Position numbers and translations under genes: made by a program | Shown: positions 7,637 through 16,273 of the stretch, piece by piece | Layout: each line of letters opens with the position of its first letter | Position numbering within the stretch: position 1 is the stretch's first letter | The notes under the pieces: model-generated | Seen by the model: the letters and a program-made list of their open reading frames with translations, nothing else | Told to the model about the DNA's origin: nothing | Databases searched by the model: none | From: Dyella_B humi | GTDB lineage: Bacteria > Pseudomonadota > Gammaproteobacteria > Xanthomonadales > Rhodanobacteraceae | DNA length: 64,000 bases | Direction: 5' to 3' | Assembly: GCF_044904605.1 (NCBI RefSeq) | Contig: NZ_JADIKI010000023.1 | Span: 1,798,001 to 1,862,000 of the forward strand

Positions 7637-8830
7637 TTATACCGGGGCATCCGCCAGCCGCAGGGACGCCAGCGCTTCCAGCAGCCGGTCCACGTGTATT
7701 TCCTCATGAGCGGCCGACAACGTGATGCGCAGGCGCGATTGCCCCTGTGGCACGGTGGGCGGGCGGATTGCCACTGCCAGCAGACCTTGTGCTTCCAGTG
7801 TGCGGGATGCTTCCAAGGCATGCTGCGCGTCGCCAAGCAGCAGCGGTTGAATGGGCGTGCGCGACGGCATCAGCGGCAGGCCAAGCTGCTCCGCGCCGTG
7901 ACGGAAACGCTGAATCAACGCGTTGAGTTTCTCGCGGCGCCAGCTTTCGTTGCGTGCAATGGTCACGGCGCAATGCGTGGCGGCGGCCAAGGCGGGGGGC
8001 ATGGCCGTGGTGTAGATATAGGTGCGCGCGAACTGGATCAGTCCATCGATCAGCGTGGCGGAGCCGGCGACGAACGCGCCATTGCAGCCAAGCGCCTTGC
8101 CCAGCGTCGCCATCAGCACCGGTACGTCCCGTTCGCTCAGGCTCGCTTCGGCTACGCTGCCGGCGCCATCTGTGCCCAGCACGCCGACGCCGTGCGCATC
8201 GTCGACCATCAACGTGGCGCCTTCCTGCGCGCAAAGCGTGGCGAGCTCGCGCAGTGGCGCGATATCGCCATCCATGCTGAACACGCCATCGGTGGCAAGC
8301 AACGCGCATCCTTCGACGTCGCTGCGCAATTGGCGCGCGGCGGCATCCAAATCGGTATGCGGATAACGTTTCAGCGCCGCACCGGCCAGTTGCGCGCCAT
8401 CGAGCAGGCAGGCGTGATTGAGCTTGTCCTGCACGCACAGTTCGCCACGCTGCAGCAGTGCCTGCATTACGCCGAGATTGGCCATGTAGCCGGTGGAGAA
8501 AAGTAGCGCGCGTTCACGGCCGGTCCATTCGGCCAATGCTTCTTCTAGTTCGGCGTGTTCGCGTCGATGACCGCAGATGAGATGAGCCGAGCCGCTGCCG
8601 ACACCGCTTGCATCAGCGGCGTGCTTTAGTGCGCTGATCAGTCTTGGATCTTGCGCCAGGCCTAGGTAATCGTTGGTGCAGAAAACCAGCAGGCGGCGCC
8701 CGTTGCTTTCGATGAAGGGACCTTCAGCGCGTTCGATAACGCGCAGGCGGCGTTGCAATTGAGCCTGCGCGCGCTCGGCCGTCTGGACGGCCAAACGTTC
8801 GATCAGGTCAGGCCGCGACACTGCACCCAC
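7637..8830 (-). CDS. bioF: 8-amino-7-oxononanoate synthase BioF
   Basis: Condenses pimeloyl-ACP with L-alanine, using PLP, to make 8-amino-7-oxononanoate, the first biotin ring precursor. Visible motifs are FCTNDYLGLA, the GSGSAHLICGH glycine-rich segment, the DDAHGVGVLG cofactor aspartate, and the PLP lysine at about 245 in MATLGKALGCNGAF. Length (397 residues) is normal. The start is a GTG at 8830; a second GTG at 8821 would give the more usual MSRPDLIERL, so the first three residues are uncertain. Either start lies inside the end of bioB, implying coupled translation. Confidence 0.93.
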   Translation of the reverse strand: MGAVSRPDLIERLAVQTAERAQAQLQRRLRVIERAEGPFIESNGRRLLVFCTNDYLGLAQDPRLISALKHAADASGVGSGSAHLICGHRREHAELEEALAEWTGRERALLFSTGYMANLGVMQALLQRGELCVQDKLNHACLLDGAQLAGAALKRYPHTDLDAAARQLRSDVEGCALLATDGVFSMDGDIAPLRELATLCAQEGATLMVDDAHGVGVLGTDGAGSVAEASLSERDVPVLMATLGKALGCNGAFVAGSATLIDGLIQFARTYIYTTAMPPALAAATHCAVTIARNESWRREKLNALIQRFRHGAEQLGLPLMPSRTPIQPLLLGDAQHALEASRTLEAQGLLAVAIRPPTVPQGQSRLRITLSAAHEEIHVDRLLEALASLRLADAPV

Positions 8831-9851
8831 AGCCTTGTCCGCAGCTGGCTGCTTCTGTTTCGAGAATATCCGCGTGCACCGTATCCGCGTCTTCCGTCAC
8901 TTCCAGCGCATGCAAGTCGAGACGACGGAACAGCGCGCGATCGTGCTCCACGTCGGGGTTGCCGGTGGTCAGCAGTTTTTCGCCATAGAAGATCGAGTTG
9001 GCGCCAGCGAAGAAGCACAGCGCCTGCACCGCGTCATCCATCTGCTGACGACCGGCGGACAGACGCACCATCGACGCCGGCATCAGGATGCGCGCTACCG
9101 CGATGGTACGCACGAACTCAAACGGATCCAGCACTTCCGTGCCGTGCAGCGGCGTGCCCGGCACCTGCACCAGCTGGTTGATCGGCACTGATTGCGGGTG
9201 CTCCGGCAGATTGACCAGCGTCTGCAGCAGACCGGCGCGCTGCGCGCGCGTTTCGCCCATGCCCACGATGCCGCCGCAGCAGGTCTTGAGTCCCACCTCA
9301 CGCACGTGTTCCAGCGTATCCAGGCGATCCTGGTATTGGCGCGTGTGGATGATCTCGCCGTAGAACTCCGGCGCGGTATCCAGGTTGTGGTTGTAGTAAT
9401 CCAGGCCGGCCTGTTTCAGCGTTTGCGCCTGTTCGCCGGTGAGCATGCCCAGCGTTGCGCAGGTTTCCAGGCCCAGTGCTTTCACCGCCGAAACGATTTC
9501 CGCCACTTGCGCCACGTCGCGGTCCTTGGGGCTGCGCCAAGCGGCGCCCATGCAGAAGCGGCTGGCGCCAGCGTTCTTGGCGGCCTGCGCGCGCGCGACC
9601 ACGTTTTCCACCGACATCAGTTTTTCCGCCTGCACGCCGGTGTGGTAGCGCGCGGCCTGCGGGCAATAGCCGCAATCTTCCGGGCAACCGCCGGTCTTGA
9701 TCGACAGCAACGTGGATACCTGCACCGCATTCGGGTCGTGATGCTCGCGGTGCACGCTATGCGCGCGATGCAGCAGCTCGTTGAACGGAAGGGCGAACAG
9801 GGCGACGACTTCGTCGCGGGTCCAGTCATGGCGAAGGGCGGCTGCAGTCAT
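8808..9851 (-). CDS. bioB: Biotin synthase BioB
   Basis: A radical-SAM enzyme that inserts sulfur into dethiobiotin, using its 2Fe-2S cluster as the sulfur source. The radical-SAM cysteines are Cys56, Cys60 and Cys63 in GGCPEDCGYC. The NHNLDTAPEFYGEI segment, the HGTEVLDPFEFVRTIAVARI segment and an arginine in VRLSAGRQQM are typical of BioB. The C-terminus is Cys-rich (SCGQGCGCSVAA). I chose ATG 9851, preceded by GGAG, over GTG 9875. It is the first gene of the bio operon and has a candidate promoter and operator just upstream. Confidence 0.95.
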   Translation of the reverse strand: MTAAALRHDWTRDEVVALFALPFNELLHRAHSVHREHHDPNAVQVSTLLSIKTGGCPEDCGYCPQAARYHTGVQAEKLMSVENVVARAQAAKNAGASRFCMGAAWRSPKDRDVAQVAEIVSAVKALGLETCATLGMLTGEQAQTLKQAGLDYYNHNLDTAPEFYGEIIHTRQYQDRLDTLEHVREVGLKTCCGGIVGMGETRAQRAGLLQTLVNLPEHPQSVPINQLVQVPGTPLHGTEVLDPFEFVRTIAVARILMPASMVRLSAGRQQMDDAVQALCFFAGANSIFYGEKLLTTGNPDVEHDRALFRRLDLHALEVTEDADTVHADILETEAASCGQGCGCSVAA

Positions 9852-9875
9852 GGGAAGGCTCCGGGAAACCGGCAC

Positions 9876-9904
9876 AGTGTGAGATTCGCCTAACAGGCTG
9901 TCAA
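9876..9904 (-). promoter_or_regulatory. Candidate bioB promoter
   Basis: On the minus strand a perfect -35 TTGACA (9904-9899) is followed after 17 bases by CACACT (9881-9876), a three-of-six match to the -10 consensus. It lies about 25 bases before the bioB start. The -35 lies within the left arm of the inverted repeat described separately. Confidence 0.45.
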
Positions 9905-9931
9905 CTCAATCCTCCGGCGAATGGTTGACGA
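9898..9931. promoter_or_regulatory. Candidate BirA operator upstream of bioB
   Basis: GTCAAC (9900-9905) and GTTGAC (9924-9929) form a perfect inverted repeat with 18 bases between the arms. The E. coli bio operator has GTAAAC and GTTTAC arms with the same 18-base separation, so the geometry matches and the A-to-C change is mirrored in both arms. Overlap with the -35 hexamer would let a bound repressor block transcription. Binding by BirA-biotinyl-AMP is inferred. Confidence 0.5.
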
Positions 9932-9989
9932 GATGGAATGGGGGTGAAGACGCTACCATCGGCAGACCATCCATCGAAGGAGTCGATCC

Positions 9990-10196
9990 ATGAGTGCAGG
10001 TCAGGGCAGCGCCGGAAATGTCATCGCCGCCGTATGCAGCTTGTTCATTCCGGGGCTGGGTCAATTGGTGCAGGGGCGCTTTCTGAAAGCGGTGCTGATG
10101 TTCGTGCTGGCGGGCATCCTCTGGGTCTTTTGGATGGGCTGGATCATCCATCTCTGGTCGATCCTCGACGCGGCGATGTTCAAGCCGAACACCTGA
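9990..10196 (+). CDS. Small two-helix membrane protein
   Basis: A 68-residue hydrophobic protein of unknown function. Two membrane segments are visible: about residues 9-26 (VIAAVCSLFIPGLGQLVQG, with a Pro/Gly turn) and about 33-59 (AVLMFVLAGILWVFWMGWIIHLW). The ribosome site AAGGAG lies nine bases before the ATG. The FIPGLGQLVQGRFLKA pattern resembles small TM2-type or Gly-rich helical-hairpin proteins seen widely in Proteobacteria. It lies between bioB (divergent) and comF (16 bases downstream, same strand) and may share a transcript with comF. Confidence 0.7.
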   Translation: MSAGQGSAGNVIAAVCSLFIPGLGQLVQGRFLKAVLMFVLAGILWVFWMGWIIHLWSILDAAMFKPNT

Positions 10197-10211
10197 CCGA
10201 CATACCCGCGC

Positions 10212-10925
10212 ATGGATGCGCCGACTCGCTGGCTTTCCTCACTGCATCGGTGGCTACTGCCGTGGCGTTGCCTGCTGTGTGGCGACACCGGCACGAATGG
10301 TGTGGACCTATGCGCCGACTGCGCGGCAGAACTGCCACGCAATGCGCACTGCTGCCAACGCTGCGCGCTGCCATTGCCGATCTCGGCACCCTTATGCGGT
10401 CGCTGTCAGCGCAAGGCGCCACCCTGGGATGCTGCCTGGGCGCCTTTTCGCTACACGTGGCCGCTGGATCGCCTGGAAACGCGCTTCAAGTTCAGCCGCG
10501 ATCTTGCCGCCGGACGCGTACTGACCACTATGTGGCAGCGCGAACCACGGTCGTCTGATCTGCCGCAGCTTATTCTTCCCGTGCCTCTACATCGAAGCCG
10601 CTTGCGCGAGCGTGGCTACAACCAGGCCGTGGAGCTGGCAAGACCGCTAGCACGTGCGCTGGACATTCCATGTCGACACGATCTGCTGCAGCGTGTTCGG
10701 CATACCGATGCGCAGACAGGTCTGGATGCCGTCGAACGTCGGCGGAATCTGCGCCATGCGTTCGCTTTGCGTGCGAGTGCCGTGCTACCTGATCACGTCG
10801 CCGTGCTCGATGATGTCTTCACCACAGGGGCGACCTTGGCCGAATGTGCGCGTACCTTGAAGCGCGCTGGAGTTCTGCGTGTCGATGTATGGGCGCTTGC
10901 GCGCGCTCCGGCTTCAAAAACGTAA
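10212..10925 (+). CDS. comF: ComF family phosphoribosyltransferase-like protein
   Basis: A cytoplasmic protein of the ComF/GntX family, needed in naturally competent bacteria for handling incoming single-stranded DNA; some relatives have other roles. The N-terminus carries a zinc-binding cysteine set (CLLCGDTG, LCADC, CCQRC, LCGRC). The C-terminal phosphoribosyltransferase domain has the PRPP loop VLDDVFTTGAT near residues 203-213 and the usual RERGYNQA motif. Length (237) is normal. In Xanthomonads comF commonly lies next to bioB, as here. No promoter is obvious. Confidence 0.88.
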   Translation: MDAPTRWLSSLHRWLLPWRCLLCGDTGTNGVDLCADCAAELPRNAHCCQRCALPLPISAPLCGRCQRKAPPWDAAWAPFRYTWPLDRLETRFKFSRDLAAGRVLTTMWQREPRSSDLPQLILPVPLHRSRLRERGYNQAVELARPLARALDIPCRHDLLQRVRHTDAQTGLDAVERRRNLRHAFALRASAVLPDHVAVLDDVFTTGATLAECARTLKRAGVLRVDVWALARAPASKT

Positions 10926-10960
10926 GGTCAAGCGGGTGTTGAAAGTGCAGGTAGTGCGCT

Positions 10961-11983
10961 TCAGCGAATCGCCAACGCCAATGCGATGCCGATCCACAGT
11001 GCAAGCCCTACCCAATTGTTGTGCCGGAATGCGGTGAGGCAGGCATCGCGTTCACGGTTCCGAATTAGCCACTGTTGCCAGCCGAACAGGCTCGCCGCGA
11101 CCGCAACCGCCAACCAATAAGGCCAGCCCAGGTGCGCGCGCGTGCCGATCATCACCAGCGCGATCACCATCGTAGCCATCAGCACGCCGATGATCGGAAG
11201 ATCCGCGTCGCCGAACAGAATGGCGGTAGAGCGTGCGCCGGCCTTGAGGTCGTCGTCGCGATCGACCATCGCGTATTCGGTGTCGTAGATCACCGACCAC
11301 AGGATATTGGTGATGAACAGCAGCCAGCCCAGTGGCGGCACGGTGTTTTGCACGGCCGCGAAAGCCATCGGTATCGACCAGCCGAACGCCGCGCCCAGCA
11401 CCACTTGCGGCAGGTCGGTATGGCGCTTGGTGAAAGGGTAGAGCGCAGCCAGTGCGGCGCCGATGAAGGACAGTTTGATGGTCAGCGTATTGGTCATCAG
11501 CACCAGCAGAAACGCGAACACCAGCAGTGCGACGAACACGACCAGGGCTTCGCGGGGCGTCACGCGACCGGAGGCGATGGGACGTCCAGCCGTCCGCGCC
11601 ACCTGCGGATCGAGCTTGCGGTCGGCGTAATCGTTGATGGCGCAGCCGGCCGCGCGCATCGCGAACACGCCCAGTGTAAAGATGATCAGCGGCTTCCACG
11701 GGGGAAAGTCGCCGGCCGCCAACCACAGCGCCCACCAGGTCGGCCACAGCAGCAGCAGCGCACCGATCGGGCGATCCATGCGGGTGAGGACGAGGATGTC
11801 GTGCGCTTTCTGGCGGTGCTGCTCGGGCAGCTTCTGCAGCAGCCAATCCAGCACGCGCGAAGCACGGGAAGAACTATCGGCTGGGCGCGGGGGCTGCGCT
11901 CGTGCGGGTGCGGCGGCGCGAGCGCGATGCGGCGCAGGTGCGGGAGACGTGCGCCGTGGGCGCTTGCGAGAGGTCGGTGCCAT
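10961..11983 (-). CDS. ubiA: 4-hydroxybenzoate octaprenyltransferase UbiA
   Basis: An inner-membrane prenyltransferase that joins 4-hydroxybenzoate to the polyprenyl tail in ubiquinone biosynthesis. The two Asp-rich motifs are NDYADRKLD (residues 117-125) and the DTEYAMVDRDDD segment, set among about eight or nine membrane helices. The ATG at 11983 gives 340 residues; the first 45 or so are an unusual basic, Pro/Ala-rich extension (RKRPRRTSPAPAPHRARAAA region), so translation could begin later. It faces comF convergently and diverges from the FosX-like gene. UbiE, another enzyme of this pathway, is encoded at 42105-42854. Confidence 0.92.
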   Translation of the reverse strand: MAPTSRKRPRRTSPAPAPHRARAAAPARAQPPRPADSSSRASRVLDWLLQKLPEQHRQKAHDILVLTRMDRPIGALLLLWPTWWALWLAAGDFPPWKPLIIFTLGVFAMRAAGCAINDYADRKLDPQVARTAGRPIASGRVTPREALVVFVALLVFAFLLVLMTNTLTIKLSFIGAALAALYPFTKRHTDLPQVVLGAAFGWSIPMAFAAVQNTVPPLGWLLFITNILWSVIYDTEYAMVDRDDDLKAGARSTAILFGDADLPIIGVLMATMVIALVMIGTRAHLGWPYWLAVAVAASLFGWQQWLIRNRERDACLTAFRHNNWVGLALWIGIALALAIR

Positions 11984-12110
11984 GCCCCAAGTGTAGCGTG
12001 CTCCCTTTACCCCGAAACCGTGCTGTATGCCGCTTCGCCCGGACCAGTAGTACATTGGCGGGCAAAGATGCGTCGGTTCACAGGTTGCGCGCCGTCGGGG
12101 GTGGGTCGTT

Positions 12111-12500
12111 ATGAGCACTACATCTATCGGTCATATTGCGTTGATCGTGCGCGACCCCGCCCGTACCGCGGAGCTATTCGCGGGTGTGCTTGGCGCGCGT
12201 GTGGTGGCCGAGCAGCCGGACGATGAAGGTCACCCGCAAACCTTTGCGAAGTTCGGCGGGGTGTGGTTCGTATTGCGGCAAGGTGAAGGGCCTCCCGCGC
12301 GCAACGGCGATCACATCGGTTTCGAAGTAAGCCGTGACGAACTGAAGGGCTATGCTGACAAGCTAGCCAACTTCGACGTCGAACACTTCATGGCGCGTGA
12401 AAACACCGCGCTTTATTTCATGGATTACGACAACCACGTGTTCGAGTTGGATGCGGGTGGTTCGATGGACGACGCTCTCTCGGATTTTCTACGCGCGTAG
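12111..12500 (+). CDS. FosX-like vicinal oxygen chelate protein
   Basis: A 129-residue single-domain VOC metalloprotein resembling FosX/FosA-type fosfomycin resistance enzymes. The metal ligands expected for this fold are His8 (GHIALIV), His68 (DHIGFEV) and Glu112 (NHVFELDAG). The C-terminal ALYFMDYDNHVFELDAG closely follows the FosX pattern. FosX uses Glu44 as the base that activates water; by hand alignment the residue here is Gln43, so hydrolase activity is doubtful. A G-rich stretch precedes the ATG. The end overlaps the convergent ilvA end by 12 bases. It could be a different glyoxalase-like lyase. Confidence 0.6.
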   Translation: MSTTSIGHIALIVRDPARTAELFAGVLGARVVAEQPDDEGHPQTFAKFGGVWFVLRQGEGPPARNGDHIGFEVSRDELKGYADKLANFDVEHFMARENTALYFMDYDNHVFELDAGGSMDDALSDFLRA

Positions 12501-14048
12501 CAACAAACGATAAGCAGGGTTGTCGCTTTCATCCACATGCGGATAGCCGAGCGTGGCGAGAAAATCCTGCAACAAGCCAAGTTCGTTCGGCGGCACCTGA
12601 AGGCCGACCAGGATGCGGCCGTAATCAGCCCCGTGATTGCGATAGTGGAACAGGCTGATGTTCCAGTCCGGATGCATGCGGTCCAGAAAACGCGCCAATG
12701 CGCCGGGACGTTCGGGGAAGTCGAAACGGTAAAGCCGTTCGTCGCGCGCCAGTGGCGATCGACCCCCGATCATGTGGCGCAGATGCAGCTTTGCTAGTTC
12801 GTCGTCGGTAAGGTCGAGCACGCCGAAATCGTTGGCGCGGAATGCTTCGGTCAGTGCTTCGCGCTCACCGCGTTTGGTGGTCTGCACGCCGACGAAGATG
12901 TGCGCGGCCTGCAGATCGCCGATGCGGTAGTTGAACTCGGTGATCGAATGTTGGCCGAGTGCGCTGCAAAAACGCTTAAAGCTGCCGCGTTGCTCGGGAA
13001 TGGTTACTGCGAATACGGCTTCGCGCTGTTCGCCGACTTCGGCACGTTCGGCCACGAAACGCAGGCGATCGAAATTCATGTTGGCGCCGGAAACCACGGC
13101 GACGAGTGCGCCATCCGGCGAGCCGTATGCCGCGGCATACTGCTTGAGGCCGGCCAGCGCGAGGGCGCCGGAAGGTTCGGGAATGCTCCGAGTATCCTGG
13201 TAGATATCGCGGATCGCCGCGCAAATGGCATCCGTATCCACGCGCAGCACATCATCGAGATACCGCTGGCAGAGTAAAAACGTCTGCGTGCCGACCTGCT
13301 TGACCGCGGTACCATCGGCGAACAACCCGACTTCGTCCAGCACGACACGTTCGCCGGCTTCCAGTGCACACGCCATCGCGTCGGCATCACTGGCCTGCAC
13401 GCCAATCACGCGTACGTCGGGGCGCCGTGCTTTGATGACGGAGGCTACACCCGCAGCCAAGCCGCCGCCGCCGATCGGCACAAAGACCGCGTGCAGAGGA
13501 CCTTGATGTTGCGTCAGCAGTTCCAGCCCGATGGTGGCCTGGCCGGCGATCACGTCCAGATCGTCGAAAGGATGCACGAAGGTAGCGCCGCGCTGCTCGC
13601 GCAAACGTTGCGCTTCGGCTTGCGCATCACTGTAGGAATCGCCGTGTAGCACGACCTCGGTATAGGTACCGCCGAAACGCCGTACGGCATCGACTTTCAC
13701 CTGCGGCGCGGTCACCGGCATCACGATGGTGGCATGAATCTTCAGGCGCGATGCGGCCAGCGCGACGCCCTGCGCATGATTGCCCGCTGAGGCGGCGATC
13801 ACTCCGTGCGCGCGTTCCACCGCATCGAGCTGAGCCATGCGGTTGTATGCGCCGCGCAGCTTGAACGAAAACACCGGCTGCTGGTCTTCGCGTTTAAGCA
13901 GCACGCTGACGCCAAGCCGCGCTGAAAGCAGTGAAGCAGGTTCCAGCGCGGTTCGCTGCGCCACATCGTAGACGCACGCCGCTTCGGCGCGCCGCAATAC
14001 GGTGGCAGCGTCTGGCGTTGCTTCCTCCTCGGCAAGGCGTGCATTCAT
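12489..14048 (-). CDS. ilvA: Threonine ammonia-lyase, biosynthetic (IlvA)
   Basis: Deaminates threonine to 2-oxobutanoate, committing carbon to isoleucine. The PLP domain covers about residues 15-330, with the lysine in VFSFKLRGAYN and the glycine loop PIGGGGLAAG. Two C-terminal ACT-like domains (from about 340, EAVFAVTIPEQRGSFKRFC and RLYRFDFPERPGALARFL) provide feedback by isoleucine and valine. At 519 residues the length is normal for the regulated enzyme. The ATG overlaps the stop of the acetolactate synthase small-subunit gene (ATGA). It is the last gene of the operon that begins with leuA. Confidence 0.96.
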   Translation of the reverse strand: MNARLAEEEATPDAATVLRRAEAACVYDVAQRTALEPASLLSARLGVSVLLKREDQQPVFSFKLRGAYNRMAQLDAVERAHGVIAASAGNHAQGVALAASRLKIHATIVMPVTAPQVKVDAVRRFGGTYTEVVLHGDSYSDAQAEAQRLREQRGATFVHPFDDLDVIAGQATIGLELLTQHQGPLHAVFVPIGGGGLAAGVASVIKARRPDVRVIGVQASDADAMACALEAGERVVLDEVGLFADGTAVKQVGTQTFLLCQRYLDDVLRVDTDAICAAIRDIYQDTRSIPEPSGALALAGLKQYAAAYGSPDGALVAVVSGANMNFDRLRFVAERAEVGEQREAVFAVTIPEQRGSFKRFCSALGQHSITEFNYRIGDLQAAHIFVGVQTTKRGEREALTEAFRANDFGVLDLTDDELAKLHLRHMIGGRSPLARDERLYRFDFPERPGALARFLDRMHPDWNISLFHYRNHGADYGRILVGLQVPPNELGLLQDFLATLGYPHVDESDNPAYRLLLRA

Positions 14049-14284
14049 GCCTGGGCCGGATGCTCGACCTGCAATACATCGACCAATTTGCGTGTCTGCT
14101 GCAGGATCTGCGAGAGCGTCGCGTCATCGCCGCGTACCGTCAGCGTAAGACGCGATACTGCCGGGTCAGCCGTGGCGGCCACGGTCAACGTGTCGATGTT
14201 GTGTCCGCGTGCGGCAAACAGGCCTGCGACGCGCACAAGCGCGCCGGCTTCGTTCTGCAGAAGAATGGAAAGCGTGTGTTGCAT
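14045..14284 (-). CDS. ilvN: Acetolactate synthase small (ACT-domain) subunit
   Basis: The regulatory subunit that activates acetolactate synthase and gives feedback sensitivity to valine or other branched-chain products. The single ACT domain begins MQHTLSILLQNEAGALVRVA and continues RGHNIDTLTVA. At 79 residues it is the short form (like IlvM/IlvN), without the C-terminal domain of IlvH. A GGAA-containing site supports ATG 14284; in-frame ATG 14308 and TTG 14326 are possible upstream starts, the last overlapping the ilvG stop. It is coupled to ilvA downstream. Confidence 0.88.
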   Translation of the reverse strand: MQHTLSILLQNEAGALVRVAGLFAARGHNIDTLTVAATADPAVSRLTLTVRGDDATLSQILQQTRKLVDVLQVEHPAQA

Positions 14285-14322
14285 GGCCTGTTCCTGTGTA
14301 GCGGTCATGAGCGTGCGGGGAT

Positions 14323-16191
14323 TCAAAAACTGTCGGACGCAACGGCTTCGCCGGTGTGCGCGACGGTACGTGTGGGAATGAAGTCGCCGGTGATCATTTG
14401 CGAATAGTTGGCGCCGGGGCCGACCATCGGATACACGCCGGCATCCGGGTCGATCATCACTTCAAGGAACGCCGGTCCTTTGAACGCCAGGAATTCGGCG
14501 ATGGTGGCGGCCAGATCCTCGCGGCGCTCCAGCCGGCGTGCCCAGGCGAAGCCGTCAGCTTCTGCAGCGCGCACGAAATCCTTGCGATGCAGGCTCTTGT
14601 CGGAGGAAGCGAAGCGCCCCTTGAAGAACAGCTTCTGCCATTGGCGCACCATGCCGTCGCCGACGTTGTTGAGCACCACGATTTTCACCGGCAGATCGTA
14701 GGTGGTCACCGTTTCCAGCTCACCCAGGTTCATGCGGATGCTGGCGTCCCCATCAATGTCGATCACCAGCGCATCGCGCCGGGCGAATTGCGCGCCGACC
14801 GCAGCTGGCAGGCCAAAACCCATCGTGCCCATCGAGCCGGAGGTGAGCCAATGCCGCGGCGCGCGGAAATCCAGGTATTGCGCGGCCCACATCTGATGCT
14901 GGCCCACGCCGGTGCTGATGATGGCGCGGCCTTGCGTGTGGCGGTTGATCTCCTCCAGCACGGCGTACGGCTGAATCAGCGAGCTGTCGCGGTCGTAGTT
15001 CATGGCGTGCTTGTGTTTCAGCACCGCGATGTGCGCGTGCCAGTCGGCCAGCGCCGGTTGATGACCGCGTGCCTTGCCGTATTGAATGAGCCGTTGCAGT
15101 GCGCGATCCAGCGGACCGACGTGATGCCAATCGGCCGGCTTCACCTTGTTGATCTCAGCCGGATCGATGTCGATATGTGCGATGAACTTCGCCTTCGGCG
15201 CGAACTGCGACGGCACGCCGGCGACGCGATCGTCGAAGCGCGCGCCGAGCGTGAACAGGAAATCGCAATCCTCCACGGCGTAATTCGCATAGGCGGTACC
15301 GTGCATGCCGAGCATGTGTAGCGCCAGCGGGTGCGTGGTGTCGAAACCACCGATACCCATCAGCGTGGTGGTGACAGGCAGGCCGAACGTTTCGGCGAAT
15401 TCGCGCAACAGCACCGACGCGCCGCTGGCGATCATGCCGCCGCCGGCATAGATCAGCGGACGCTTGGCCTGCAGCAGCACCTGGAAAAACGTAGCGCAAT
15501 CGGTATCGCTCAAAGAGGCCTGCTCCACGGCACGCAGGCGCGCGCGATAGCCGGGCAGCGGCAGCTCCACCTTGCCGTCGAAAACAACGCCAGCGTTCTG
15601 GATGTCCTTGGGAACGTCCACGACTACCGGGCCGGGCCGTCCACTGCGCGCGATAGTGAATGCAGTGCGCAGCGTGGCTTCCAGTTTCTCCGCTTCGGTC
15701 ACCAGGAACACGTGCTTGGCGCAGGCGCTCATGATGTTGCTGATCGGTGCTTCCTGGAACGCGTCGCTGCCGATGGCCTGTGTGGCGACCTGGCCGCAGA
15801 TCACCACCAACGGAATCGAATCGGCGGTGGAGTCGCGCACTGGCGTCACCATGTTGGTGGCGCCCGGGCCGGAGGTCACGACGGCCACGCCGACCTTGCC
15901 CGACGCGCGCGCATAACCGGACGCCATGAAACCCGCGCCTTGCTCGTTGGCGGGCACGATCAGCGGCATCGGTTCGCTGCCGTCAGGCAACACGTGTTCG
16001 GCGTTGTGACGGAATACTGCATCGTAAACGGGCAAAATCGCGCCGCCGGAATAACCAAAAAGTACTTCCACACCTTCATCCGCCAGCACTTGTACGACGA
16101 CATCCGCCCCGCTCATGGCAGTACCTGCCAGCGGATGGCGCGCGATGGCCTGTGCGGCATCGGCGGCGGGTGCGGGTTTCAGCAGTGGCAT
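14323..16191 (-). CDS. ilvG: Acetolactate synthase large subunit
   Basis: A thiamine-diphosphate enzyme that condenses pyruvate with pyruvate or 2-oxobutanoate in valine/leucine and isoleucine synthesis. The N-terminal domain has FGYSGGAILPVYDA; the FAD-linked central domain follows, and the ThDP/Mg site is the DGDASIRMNLGELETVTTYDLP segment ending in VVLNN. The ATG at 16191 (MPLLKPAPAA) gives 622 residues with an N-terminal extension of about 30 residues before the usual SGADVVVQVL. It lies between the VOC gene and the small-subunit gene, all on the minus strand. Confidence 0.96.
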   Translation of the reverse strand: MPLLKPAPAADAAQAIARHPLAGTAMSGADVVVQVLADEGVEVLFGYSGGAILPVYDAVFRHNAEHVLPDGSEPMPLIVPANEQGAGFMASGYARASGKVGVAVVTSGPGATNMVTPVRDSTADSIPLVVICGQVATQAIGSDAFQEAPISNIMSACAKHVFLVTEAEKLEATLRTAFTIARSGRPGPVVVDVPKDIQNAGVVFDGKVELPLPGYRARLRAVEQASLSDTDCATFFQVLLQAKRPLIYAGGGMIASGASVLLREFAETFGLPVTTTLMGIGGFDTTHPLALHMLGMHGTAYANYAVEDCDFLFTLGARFDDRVAGVPSQFAPKAKFIAHIDIDPAEINKVKPADWHHVGPLDRALQRLIQYGKARGHQPALADWHAHIAVLKHKHAMNYDRDSSLIQPYAVLEEINRHTQGRAIISTGVGQHQMWAAQYLDFRAPRHWLTSGSMGTMGFGLPAAVGAQFARRDALVIDIDGDASIRMNLGELETVTTYDLPVKIVVLNNVGDGMVRQWQKLFFKGRFASSDKSLHRKDFVRAAEADGFAWARRLERREDLAATIAEFLAFKGPAFLEVMIDPDAGVYPMVGPGANYSQMITGDFIPTRTVAHTGEAVASDSF

Positions 16192-16273
16192 GTTCACGTC
16201 GGTCCCTTGGTGGTGTTTGAAGCGTGTGGTGCTGTTGGGTGATAGAGCGAAGCGATCCTCGGAAGCGTGCCCG

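Noticed and set aside
7636..7641. Perfect TATAAT on the minus strand before trhO
   Set aside because: No -35 at a usual distance, and it lies at the end of bioF; probably chance or a weak internal promoter.
7160..8506. Long plus-strand open frame (448 codons) opposite bioF and trhO
   Set aside because: Antisense to two certain genes, with a low-complexity Arg/Gln/His composition typical of shadow frames.
11075..12226. Plus-strand frame (383 codons) opposite ubiA
   Set aside because: Arg/Gln/His-rich shadow of ubiA, with no ribosome site and no motif.
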